Source: Parabacteroides sp. An277 | Lineage (GTDB): Bacteria > Bacteroidota > Bacteroidia > Bacteroidales > Tannerellaceae | Direction: 5' to 3' | Assembly (NCBI RefSeq): GCF_002159645.1 | Contig: NZ_NFJB01000016.1 | Location: forward strand, 26,913-90,912 | DNA length: 64,000 nucleotides | Shown: positions 26,308 through 34,505 of the stretch, one piece after another | Numbering within the stretch: position 1 is the stretch's first letter | Layout of the letters: every line of letters begins with the position of its first letter | Translations under genes and position numbers: made by a program | Notes under the pieces: generated by a model | The model's database searches: none | The model's input: the letters and a program-made list of their open reading frames with translations, nothing else | Told to the model about the DNA's origin: nothing

Positions 26308-27807
26308 ATGGCAATACGAACCAATACAAACCCCAGAGCGATGGACTTGCAGCCTGAAATGCGCGACATACTGATGCGCAACGGGCTTCAAGCCCATATC
26401 GCATTTGACAGTGGCGGCTACAAGCTGATCGTACAGGGACACGATTCGCCGCTGCTGACCTATCCGATTACCGAGAAACAACTGTTGGCGCTTACGGACT
26501 GGGGAACGAACACCGCCAACAAGAAAGCCTACAATGTGCTCACGAGCATCCTTGCAAAGGATTTCTATCTGCCCAAGAACTTTGTCCATGCCCGCAATGC
26601 CAACGGACGTGTGGCGATGGGTCTGCACGGCTACCGTATCGGAATGGGTGAATACGGGCGTACAGGCCGTTGGGGGCTGTTTCCTCCCATACTCGGATGG
26701 ACACCGCGCCAGCAGGGCGGTTTTCATCTGCGCAGGGTCGGCGGACAGCTCTTTTTCCCCGGAGCGCCCATTGTCCCCGAACGTCCTGACGGGCGCATGA
26801 AGCCCGGCGAGCTGCAGTCCGGAGGCTACGGCTTTTATTACAAGGGAGGACAGCCGGAACAACCCGTACAGCCCCGTGATGTCCTGCAGGACTTGCAGGC
26901 TGCCATTACACCGATGGTCAGCCGTCCCCGCAGCCAGGAACCTGCCCGCCCGTACAGGGAGCTTGTCGCTTCGCCAGTCTATTTCTCGAACGAAAAATGG
27001 TCGGAGTGCCTTGCTTCGCACGGGCTTATTGTCGATGCGGAGAACAGAACCCTCACCGTGCAGTCCGAGAATGTCAACGCGGACATGGTCTATGACCTGA
27101 CGGAAGAGGAAATCAAAACGCTTACATCGAATTCTCTTGAAGAGCATTCCATTGAGCAACGTCTGGAGCTCCTGAACGGGGTCATTGCCGGAGATTTCGC
27201 GGATAAAGTGACCTTGGATGATCTGAACAGTGACAGGCATATCGCCATCGGCCTCCATCCTGAAGTGCACGAGGAACTGGCCGCAAGACATTACCAGGAA
27301 TACGCACAGGCGAACGGGCAGACGGAAGACTATGGCAACAGCCTGCAGCTGTCGGATGAGATCGGCGGGCATGGAACCGAGATAAGCCGGATTGCCGTGG
27401 AACCCGGACCGGAAGAGGGAAAGTATAGGATGACCGCCGTCATCGACGGGCAGACCTACAGCCACGAGATTACCCAGAAGGAATACGACAAGTTTCTCGC
27501 CACGGACGATTACCATCGGACGAAACTTTTCGCGAAGATCTTCAGCGAGGCAGACCTGCGCCCCCGTCCGGAAACAAGCAAAGGACTGGGCATAAAGATT
27601 CTTGCGGCCCTTTCAGCAGGTGCCGTGGTGGTTTCCGAGGTCGTGCATAATCTCAGATGCCATCACGGGCCGGAGTGTTATGAGGAACATTACCATGGGC
27701 CGCGTCCTTATTTCAAACCCGGTGTTGACACTCCGAGGGATGTTGCCATCCGGAATTTCGAGGCACAGATGAACCGGGAAATCGGTGATATGAGAATGGG
27801 GAGGTAA
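26308..27807 (+). CDS. 499-residue hypothetical with internal duplication and His/Cys tail
   Basis: The N-terminal unit (LMRNGLQAHIAFDSGGYKLIVQG, then VAMGLHGYRI) is echoed at residues ~225-320 (LASHGLIVDAENRTLTVQS, then HIAIGLHPEV), an internal repeat. The middle is Pro-rich. Near the end a hydrophobic helix (ILAALSAGAVVVSEVV) is followed by CHHGPECYEEHYHGP, a likely metal-binding cluster, and the protein ends MRMGR. Function unknown; its DUF4099 and TOPRIM neighbours suggest DNA delivery or establishment. Confidence 0.7.
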   Translation: MAIRTNTNPRAMDLQPEMRDILMRNGLQAHIAFDSGGYKLIVQGHDSPLLTYPITEKQLLALTDWGTNTANKKAYNVLTSILAKDFYLPKNFVHARNANGRVAMGLHGYRIGMGEYGRTGRWGLFPPILGWTPRQQGGFHLRRVGGQLFFPGAPIVPERPDGRMKPGELQSGGYGFYYKGGQPEQPVQPRDVLQDLQAAITPMVSRPRSQEPARPYRELVASPVYFSNEKWSECLASHGLIVDAENRTLTVQSENVNADMVYDLTEEEIKTLTSNSLEEHSIEQRLELLNGVIAGDFADKVTLDDLNSDRHIAIGLHPEVHEELAARHYQEYAQANGQTEDYGNSLQLSDEIGGHGTEISRIAVEPGPEEGKYRMTAVIDGQTYSHEITQKEYDKFLATDDYHRTKLFAKIFSEADLRPRPETSKGLGIKILAALSAGAVVVSEVVHNLRCHHGPECYEEHYHGPRPYFKPGVDTPRDVAIRNFEAQMNREIGDMRMGR

Positions 27808-27811
27808 ACTT

Positions 27812-28963
27812 ATGAGGAACGGAGACCTTACATACGATGATTTTCTACAGAGACTGAACATTCAGGACATACTCATTGACGCGGGCTATCATCTGAACAA
27901 GCGTGACGGTCTGCGTTATCCGTCGTATGTGCGGATGGACAGCGAAGGCCGTCGTATCCGTGGCGACAAGTTCATCGTGATGCCGAACGGCAAGTGCTGT
28001 TTCAAGGCACAGGAACAGAAAGTCTATAACATCATATCCTTCATCAAGGAATACCCGCAGTTTTTCGCGGAATACCGGGCAGGAGTATCTCCGGACCGGC
28101 TTGTCAATCTCGTGTGCAACCGGTTGCTGAACCATCCCATCGAGGAACGCAGTACACGGATTATCCAGCCGAAACGGGACGTGAAACCGTTCGACATAAC
28201 GGATTACGAGATTCACAGGTTCAACCCTCAGGACAGGGATACGCAGAAGAAGTTCTATCCTTTCTTCAAACACCGTGGAATCGACCTCTACACGCAGTAT
28301 GCCTTCCACCGTGATTTCTACCTGGCGACAAAAGTCCGTGAAGACGGGACCCGATACACGAACCTTGCCTTTCCGATGTCTTTGCCCAAAGACCCGGGGA
28401 CGGTTGTCGGCCTTGAGGAACGAGGCCGCCCGCGTCCGGACGGCAGCGGCAGTTACAAGGGCAAGGCTGAGGGCAGCAATTCGAGCGAGGGGCTGTGGAT
28501 AGCCAACCTTAAGGGTGACCTGGATTCCGTCGGCGGAGTGGCATGGTTTGAAAGTGCCTATGACGCGATGGCCTTCTATCAGCTCAACCGGGAACAGATC
28601 AAGAACAACCCGGACCTATCCAGGAAGAGCGTGTATGTATCTACCGGCGGTACCCCTACAGAGGGTCAGATCAAGGGTATGCTTGCCGCCACACCGGAGG
28701 CACACCATTACCTCTGTTTCGACAATGATGCCGCCGGACGGCTGTTCGTGGAAAAGTTCAAGGCAATAGCCGGACAGATGAACATTTCCCCGGAAAATAT
28801 CAGAGAATTTCCCATTCTGCCTTGCTACAAGGACTGGAACGATGCGTTGCTTGGCAAGACCAATCCCGAGTACCTCAAAGAGACCGAGGGGCTGGTCAAT
28901 CCGATTGAAGTACGGCATTCAGGACAGGACGAGGAAGAACGGCAGACCAGTTATCACAGATAA
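27812..28963 (+). CDS. TOPRIM/DUF3991 primase-like protein
   Basis: 383 residues. The N-terminal 90 residues resemble the CHC2-type primase zinc domain but lack paired Cys/His ligands. The TOPRIM part shows the acidic motif AWFESAYDAMAF (catalytic Glu) and CFDNDAAGR (DxD-type), as in DUF3991/TOPRIM plasmid primases. It probably lays primers on the transferred strand in the recipient or assists replication. No helicase domain is attached. Confidence 0.82.
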   Translation: MRNGDLTYDDFLQRLNIQDILIDAGYHLNKRDGLRYPSYVRMDSEGRRIRGDKFIVMPNGKCCFKAQEQKVYNIISFIKEYPQFFAEYRAGVSPDRLVNLVCNRLLNHPIEERSTRIIQPKRDVKPFDITDYEIHRFNPQDRDTQKKFYPFFKHRGIDLYTQYAFHRDFYLATKVREDGTRYTNLAFPMSLPKDPGTVVGLEERGRPRPDGSGSYKGKAEGSNSSEGLWIANLKGDLDSVGGVAWFESAYDAMAFYQLNREQIKNNPDLSRKSVYVSTGGTPTEGQIKGMLAATPEAHHYLCFDNDAAGRLFVEKFKAIAGQMNISPENIREFPILPCYKDWNDALLGKTNPEYLKETEGLVNPIEVRHSGQDEEERQTSYHR

Positions 28964-28975
28964 AAAGAAAACATC

Positions 28976-29464
28976 ATGCAGACAGACCGTTTATTCCGCA
29001 CTCATGTGTTTGTGCCCCACACCGGACAGTTCGTCATCAACGAGCTGCCCATTCTTGTGTTATGCTGTGCAGGATGGGTCTTTGGCGGGATTGACGGCTT
29101 GCCGTTCACGACTCTGTCCATGTGGGTCGCCCTTCTGCTTTCCCTGTTCCTGGTGTACAGGTTCATCTATCTACGACGCATACGCTATCGCATCGGGTCC
29201 GAACAGCTCGTGTGCGAGCATGGCATCATCTGGCGTAAGACAGATTATATGGAATTATACCGTATCGTGGACTTCACGGAAAATCAAAGCCTGCTGCAGC
29301 AGCTTTGCGGGCTGAAGACGGTGAGCATTTTCTCGATGGACCGGAATACCCCCAGGCTTGATCTGACCGGTATCCGGCGCAGGGATGACATAGTAACACT
29401 TGTCCGCGAACGGGTGGAATACAACAAAAGAAAAAAGGGAATATATGAGATCACGAATCATTAA
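28976..29464 (+). CDS. PH-domain (bPH2/YdbT-like) membrane protein
   Basis: 162 residues. Two hydrophobic segments (LPILVLCCAGWVFGG and LWVALLLSLFLVYRFIYL-like) are followed by a bacterial PH-like domain: RIGSEQLVCEHGIIWRKTDYMELYRIVDF, then LTGIRRRDDIVTLV. Such proteins sit in the inner membrane; the role in conjugation is unknown. The C-terminus overlaps the next gene by 20 bp. Confidence 0.75.
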   Translation: MQTDRLFRTHVFVPHTGQFVINELPILVLCCAGWVFGGIDGLPFTTLSMWVALLLSLFLVYRFIYLRRIRYRIGSEQLVCEHGIIWRKTDYMELYRIVDFTENQSLLQQLCGLKTVSIFSMDRNTPRLDLTGIRRRDDIVTLVRERVEYNKRKKGIYEITNH

Positions 29465-30140
29465 CTGGAGTCTGGCCCTCGTTGCCGTCCTGCTTCTGCC
29501 GCAGGTGTCCAAAGCCCAGATAGCGGCTTCCAATCCGCTGGAGTGGATTGCTCTGGCGGAGGGCAACGAGCTGATAAACGGCCAGATTGAAAAACAGATC
29601 AAGGGACAGACGCAGACGGCACTCCTGCAGAACAGCATCGCCGCCGAATTCAACCGCATCCATGAATGGCAGAAACAGTACAACGGCTACCTGAAGACGG
29701 TGAACGGATACGCTTCGTCACTGAAAGCCTGTACGCATCTCTATAACGACGGGGTCCGGATCTTCCTGACTCTGGGTAAACTGGGCAAAGCGATAAAGGA
29801 CAACCCGCAGGGTATCGTTGCCAGTATGGGCATGAACAACCTTTATATCGAGACGGCCACGGAACTGGTCTCCGTATATACACTGCTGAACGATGCCGTT
29901 GCCAAAGGCGGTGAAGAGAATATGCTGACCGGTGCGGAGCGCAGCACTACGCTATGGGCGCTGAATGACAGGCTGTCGGCTTTCAGCCGGAAGCTGCATC
30001 TGCTCTACCTGAGCATCCGGTACTATACTTTCAATGATGTATGGAGAAATGTGACGGCAGGTATGCTTGACCGCAACAACGGTGAAGTGGCCCGCATGGC
30101 CATGTCACGCTGGCGCCGGGCAGCCTCCCTGACACGATAA
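29445..30140 (+). CDS. Secreted helical conjugation-associated protein A
   Basis: 231 residues, start at 29445 giving a clean signal peptide (LALVAVLLLPQVSKAQIAAS). The mature part is helical. Its tail, ARMAMSRWRRAA, resembles that of the next gene (EAAKRRWKQIGK), and both share spacing of aromatic/basic motifs (LYLSIRYYTFNDVW versus LTKAVKYTTMSDIW). The pair is therefore probably paralogous. Likely periplasmic; unknown function. Confidence 0.7.
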   Translation: MRSRIINWSLALVAVLLLPQVSKAQIAASNPLEWIALAEGNELINGQIEKQIKGQTQTALLQNSIAAEFNRIHEWQKQYNGYLKTVNGYASSLKACTHLYNDGVRIFLTLGKLGKAIKDNPQGIVASMGMNNLYIETATELVSVYTLLNDAVAKGGEENMLTGAERSTTLWALNDRLSAFSRKLHLLYLSIRYYTFNDVWRNVTAGMLDRNNGEVARMAMSRWRRAASLTR

Positions 30141-30151
30141 AGAATGACGCG

Positions 30152-30835
30152 ATGAAACGGACAATTTTGATAGTTATGCTGCTGACGGGCATCTGTATCG
30201 GCAAGATACAGGCACAGAACGATCCGGTTCTGGCCGGAATGATACTGCTCTACACGGACAAGGCGCAGAAAGAGCTGAAAAACCAGGAGAAGGTGATGAT
30301 GCTGCAGACTACCGGACATATATGGACGAAAGAGGAAGTACAGGCTACGGCCGACCTGCAAAGGGAGTTCAACAAGTATCTGGATTCTTTCCGGTCCATC
30401 GTCTGCTACGCCGCACAGATTTATGGCTTTTATCACGAAATCTCAAGGCTGACAGACAATATGGAAGATTTTACCAGGCAGGTTAGCCGGAGCACGACCA
30501 ACGCATTGGCAGTAGCCCTTTCCACGGAGCGCAACAGGATTTACCGGGAGCTGATGCTTGGCAGTGTGGAAATAGTAAATGACATACGAATGGCCTGTCT
30601 TGCGGAAAACAAGATGACGGAAAGGGAACGCATGGAGATAGTCTTCGGGATCAGGCCGAAGCTCAAGCTGATGAACACCAAGCTGCAACGGCTGACCAAG
30701 GCCGTGAAATATACGACTATGAGTGACATCTGGTATGAAATCGACGAAGGCGCACGCCCTGTTGCGGACAAACGCGACATTGTGGAAGCCGCCAAACGAA
30801 GATGGAAGCAGATCGGAAAAAATGTAAGACCTTAA
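30152..30835 (+). CDS. Secreted helical conjugation-associated protein B (paralogue of A)
   Basis: 227 residues with a signal peptide (ILIVMLLTGICIGKIQAQ). All-helical mature region with several long amphipathic helices. A tail motif parallel to the preceding protein suggests tandem duplication. Located 12 bp downstream of it. No enzymatic motif. Confidence 0.7.
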   Translation: MKRTILIVMLLTGICIGKIQAQNDPVLAGMILLYTDKAQKELKNQEKVMMLQTTGHIWTKEEVQATADLQREFNKYLDSFRSIVCYAAQIYGFYHEISRLTDNMEDFTRQVSRSTTNALAVALSTERNRIYRELMLGSVEIVNDIRMACLAENKMTERERMEIVFGIRPKLKLMNTKLQRLTKAVKYTTMSDIWYEIDEGARPVADKRDIVEAAKRRWKQIGKNVRP

Positions 30836-30847
30836 AAAGAACGAGAT

Positions 30848-31513
30848 ATGGGAGTATGGAGTACAATATTGAAGTATGGCGGCAAGGCGGCCAAAGGTAC
30901 CGGCAAGGCTGTTTTGGCAACCGGGAAAAACGTGGGTGAAGCGGCACTTCATCCGTCGCAGACGTTACGGGGCGCCGGACAAGCCGTCAAGACTGCCGCC
31001 GTCGGAGGTGCGATCGGTTATGTCGGCTGGGAAAAGCTGACGACAGACAAGAGCGTGGTGCGTATCGTGAGCGATGCGGTCATCGGAGAACCGGCCACGG
31101 ATGCCTTGGCTGATACCGCCGAGGATGTACGGGGACTGACGGACAAGGCCGGAGAAGCCGTCGGCACGTTAAGCGGAGCTGTGGCGGGAATAGATTCCAA
31201 ACTTGACGGGGTATCCAATTTCCTACGGCAGGCTTCGAGTGGCGGAGGCATGAACATGCTCGGCAATTTTGTCCGTAACCTCGGCCATGGCAACGTATCT
31301 GGATTGAGCATCGCGGGCCTTATAGCCGCCGCTTTTCTCATTTTCGGACGTTTCGGGTGGTTGGGCAAGATCGCCGGGGCTTTCCTCGGCATGATGCTCA
31401 TCGGCAACAATGCCGGCGTCTTCCGTGACACGAACACGGAGAGCGTGGCAAGGATACAGGCTTTCCCCGGCCAGAGCGAGGAACAGACTTATAACGGAGG
31501 AATGAGAAGATAA
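30848..31513 (+). CDS. Gly/Ala-rich hydrophobic protein with GGMRR tail
   Basis: 221 residues. The N-terminus is low-complexity Gly/Ala/Lys (GGKAAKGTGKAVLATGKNVG), then a coiled-coil-like stretch, and near the end a strongly hydrophobic hairpin (LSIAGLIAAAFLIFGRFGWLGKIAGAFLGMMLIG). It ends NGGMRR, nearly identical to the end of ArdC (SGGMRR) in this operon. It could insert in a membrane or form a pore, but no family is recognised. Confidence 0.65.
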   Translation: MGVWSTILKYGGKAAKGTGKAVLATGKNVGEAALHPSQTLRGAGQAVKTAAVGGAIGYVGWEKLTTDKSVVRIVSDAVIGEPATDALADTAEDVRGLTDKAGEAVGTLSGAVAGIDSKLDGVSNFLRQASSGGGMNMLGNFVRNLGHGNVSGLSIAGLIAAAFLIFGRFGWLGKIAGAFLGMMLIGNNAGVFRDTNTESVARIQAFPGQSEEQTYNGGMRR

Positions 31514-31537
31514 CATTATGAACCAATACAGAACGAA

Positions 31538-32368
31538 ATGAAATATACAGAAGAAATGATACTTCACTCCGAGAGCGGCTACTGTATGCCTTTCGAGGAG
31601 CCCCAGGGCAAGGAGGTGGAAATGACTCTCGGTTACGGCGAACAGACCGACCCGGGAACGGGCAAGCCGTTTTTCCACCATGGCATTGACTTCAACGCCC
31701 GATATTACAGGCTGTCTGCCGTCGCGAGCGGAATCGTGTCAGGGGTCGGCAATGATCCGGTACACGGGATATGCCAGACTATCCGGTACGGGGAATATGA
31801 GGTGACATACGGACACCTGTCAAATGTCTTTGCGCAGTTCGGGCAACGCGTGAAAGCCGGTCAGACTGTGGCCTTGAGCGGTGACAGGCTGCACGTCGAA
31901 GCCCGGTTCAAGGGAGAGGAACTGAATCCGCTGGAGTTCCTGACCATGCTTTACGGCAACATCCGTGCGCTTCGTCAGGCGGGAGGACATGAAACGGCGG
32001 CATTCCCGGATCTGGAAATGACCGTGAAGACCGATTACGACAAGGACAAACGGGAAATCGAGGAACTGATGCTGCGTTTCCTGCCGTACTACATGGAGGA
32101 TCTGCAACGCGGAGCCTACGTGTTGCCCGAGCACACGGAGCAGTCTCTGCGCCACATCTTCACCATGGGGGCGATGAGAGAATATTTCTACGAGAACATG
32201 CCGAGCATGGCCAATCCTCTCGGACTGGGACATAAATCCATCCCGCTGGTCAGCAAGGTACAGAACCTGCTCATCGCTGATTTCCTGCATTACCTGGCCC
32301 TGCGTCACAACGTGTACCTCTCCACCATGAGCGGAGACATAAAAAAAAACTCCATGACGAAGCCGTAA
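31538..32368 (+). CDS. M23-like peptidase, frame broken at an A9 run
   Basis: 276 residues as read. The M23 core includes HHGIDFNARY, TYGHLS and LHVEARFKG. The usual HLH is RLH, so the catalytic first His is replaced by Arg while the zinc-binding His remains; peptidase activity is doubtful. No signal peptide. Translation ends soon after A9 at 32341-32349 (KKNSMTKP-stop), but the -1 frame continues smoothly for about 100 more residues to 32676. Either a sequence or assembly error, a natural mutation, or programmed slippage is involved. Confidence 0.75.
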   Translation: MKYTEEMILHSESGYCMPFEEPQGKEVEMTLGYGEQTDPGTGKPFFHHGIDFNARYYRLSAVASGIVSGVGNDPVHGICQTIRYGEYEVTYGHLSNVFAQFGQRVKAGQTVALSGDRLHVEARFKGEELNPLEFLTMLYGNIRALRQAGGHETAAFPDLEMTVKTDYDKDKREIEELMLRFLPYYMEDLQRGAYVLPEHTEQSLRHIFTMGAMREYFYENMPSMANPLGLGHKSIPLVSKVQNLLIADFLHYLALRHNVYLSTMSGDIKKNSMTKP

Positions 32369-32676
32369 GCTACAGCGGCATCATTGATCCGCTGGCTGAA
32401 CTCGACATCGACATCCAGAGCTTCGACATACCGCGTATCGTGTCCGTATATCCGGACCGGGCTGGTGTCCGCTGGTGGACAAAGGCATGGTTCAACAACC
32501 GGGAGGAAGGTGAAGCCTCCGTGGAGATAGAGCGTGAACAGGCGATACGCTTCATCCATGACAACATCGAGAAAGACGCATGGCTGGAGGAGTTCTTCCC
32601 CAAACAGATGGAAGTGTACCACAATGCGATTGAACAGACAAAAGAACAACTGTTGAAACAGATAAATATGATATAG
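32369..32676 (+). other. In-frame continuation of the M23-like gene after -1 shift
   Basis: Read in the -1 frame after the A9 tract, the sequence continues LHDEAVSYSGIIDPLAELDI and later WWTKAWFNNREEGEASVEI to a stop at 32676, 8 bp before the next gene. Codon use and acidic/helical character match the upstream part. An isolated start at 32440 is possible but would discard clearly coding sequence. Confidence 0.65.
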
Positions 32677-32683
32677 GATACTT

Positions 32684-34480
32684 ATGGACGGAACTATAAA
32701 ACAAAGCAGACGATTCGCGGAACTGGAACGTCTTTCGGATGACTATTTCCGTTACCACCTTGCTTCCGTCATGGATGAGACAAGAGATTATCTTGCCCGG
32801 AAACAAGGTGAGGAAATGAAGGAATATTCCACCTCCCTTGGCGGGGTTCTCAGCATGATGGCTTCTTCAGCCCAACCTTTGAACGACCCGTACCAGCTGC
32901 TCAAAGTTACCGGCGAATGGAACTCCAAGACAACGGAAGATTATGTAGAGATGTGCAAGGAGAAAATCGCCGCTTCGGAAGACATACAGCACGACCTTGC
33001 GTATATGGCCGGGCAATGGCGTGATGCAGTCGTGAAGGAAATCGGCCGCGAACGGTACGACGAACTGTCGGAACAGCTTGGCGGCGATCTCGCCTATGCC
33101 TACATGGACTATCGTCTGGAACAGCAGATGATAGACAAACTGGTGAAAGACCGTATGCCCAAGTCTTCGGCTGATTATATCATCCGCAAGGCCGCGGAAT
33201 CAAGCCTGTTCGGCCTGCCGCAGATGTTGAGCCGTTCCCCGCTTGCCGAGGAGATCGAGAAGCGTGGTGAGGCCGCTTACCGGCCGAGCAAGGTCGAGCA
33301 GGGTGCGGGATGGCTGTTGGGTGCCTCGGCGGATACCGTCATGCTGGGCGGTGCCGGCTCATGGGCGGCATTCGCCAGATTCATCGGTGTGGATGCTGCC
33401 GTCTCCGCCACCATGGCACATTTGGAGCCGGAAGACCCCAAGTCGATTTCAGTCGAACAATGTATCAGCCAGGGTGTATTCGGCAGCGAACACAATGTGT
33501 TTGAAGATTTCCGGCGTGAAGCAGCCACCATGACCGCAGACAAGGACAGTTTCACGGCGACCGCCAATGAGCAGCTGAAGAAACAGATACCGGTCTGCAA
33601 TTTCAACTTTACGGACTGGATGAAGAAGCAGCAGCCGTTCCCGTTCCTGAAAGGTTTGCAGGACAAGCTGAAACAGGAACGGCCGGAACGCTACAAGGAT
33701 GTGCCGCTGGTCGTCGCACCGGGGCAGGAAGAAGTCTACCTGAAAAGTCTGGAAGAAAAGAAACAAACGGATGCGGAAGAGCCGGAACAGGTACATCAGG
33801 AAACGGTACAACCGGAAAAAGAGCCGGAGGTCATGCAGGAAACAGGGGTACATCCCGTGAATGACCTGTCTGAAACGCCGGCATCCAACGGCAACACGGG
33901 CGGATGGGAAGATCTGCTCGGCACCCTTGGACTGAGCGGCATGGGAGACATTGCCGGCAATCTCGGCTATGTGATGGCGATGCTGCCGGATATTCTACTG
34001 GGAGTATTTACAGGCAAGACACAGTCCCTGAACATCAAGGACAACCTGCTGCCTATAGCCAGCATAGTGGCCGGTATGTTTGTGCGGAATCCGCTGCTGA
34101 AGATGCTCCTTATCGGTCTCGGCGGGGCGAACCTGCTGAACAAGGCCGGGCATGAAGTGCTGCGTGAACGGTCAGAAGGCGAAATGAACACGGCCAATAG
34201 AGGCGCAGCCCAATACCGCCATTATCCTGACGAACCGCTCAATCCCCGCATCACGAATCCCGTACTTCAAGGCAACATGCTTGTCGCGACAATTGACCGT
34301 GTACCCTGTACTATCCAATTATCGCAGACCGTGACTGACGCTTACCGGGCCGGAGCCTTACCGCTCAACACGCTGGCAAACGCCGTACTCGCCAGAAGCG
34401 AACAGCTCCGTCAAAGGGCCTCGGACAATTACGACAACGGACAACAGGAGACTATCGTGCGTACACGAGGTATCCAGTAG
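32684..34480 (+). CDS. Large conserved protein with central and C-terminal hydrophobic regions
   Basis: 598 residues. Residues 1-200 are helical and charged. A Gly/Ala hydrophobic stretch lies near 207-250 (WLLGASADTVMLGG, SWAAFARFIGVDAAV). An acidic Gln/Glu-rich linker around 350-400 is followed by a second hydrophobic region (MAMLPDILLGVF, LPIASIVAGMFV, LLKMLLIGLGG). The C-terminus carries VLQGNMLVATIDRVPCTIQLS, a segment of DUF3945-type proteins. Not exported by a standard signal. It may sit at the inner membrane or travel with DNA. Function unknown. Confidence 0.7.
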   Translation: MDGTIKQSRRFAELERLSDDYFRYHLASVMDETRDYLARKQGEEMKEYSTSLGGVLSMMASSAQPLNDPYQLLKVTGEWNSKTTEDYVEMCKEKIAASEDIQHDLAYMAGQWRDAVVKEIGRERYDELSEQLGGDLAYAYMDYRLEQQMIDKLVKDRMPKSSADYIIRKAAESSLFGLPQMLSRSPLAEEIEKRGEAAYRPSKVEQGAGWLLGASADTVMLGGAGSWAAFARFIGVDAAVSATMAHLEPEDPKSISVEQCISQGVFGSEHNVFEDFRREAATMTADKDSFTATANEQLKKQIPVCNFNFTDWMKKQQPFPFLKGLQDKLKQERPERYKDVPLVVAPGQEEVYLKSLEEKKQTDAEEPEQVHQETVQPEKEPEVMQETGVHPVNDLSETPASNGNTGGWEDLLGTLGLSGMGDIAGNLGYVMAMLPDILLGVFTGKTQSLNIKDNLLPIASIVAGMFVRNPLLKMLLIGLGGANLLNKAGHEVLRERSEGEMNTANRGAAQYRHYPDEPLNPRITNPVLQGNMLVATIDRVPCTIQLSQTVTDAYRAGALPLNTLANAVLARSEQLRQRASDNYDNGQQETIVRTRGIQ

Positions 34481-34505
34481 CATATAACCCCAAAACATAT
34501 ACTGT

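Noticed and set aside
26293..27516. 407-codon leftward frame opposite the 499-residue gene
   Set aside because: Antisense of a gene that fits its operon spacing and has an internal duplication at protein level.
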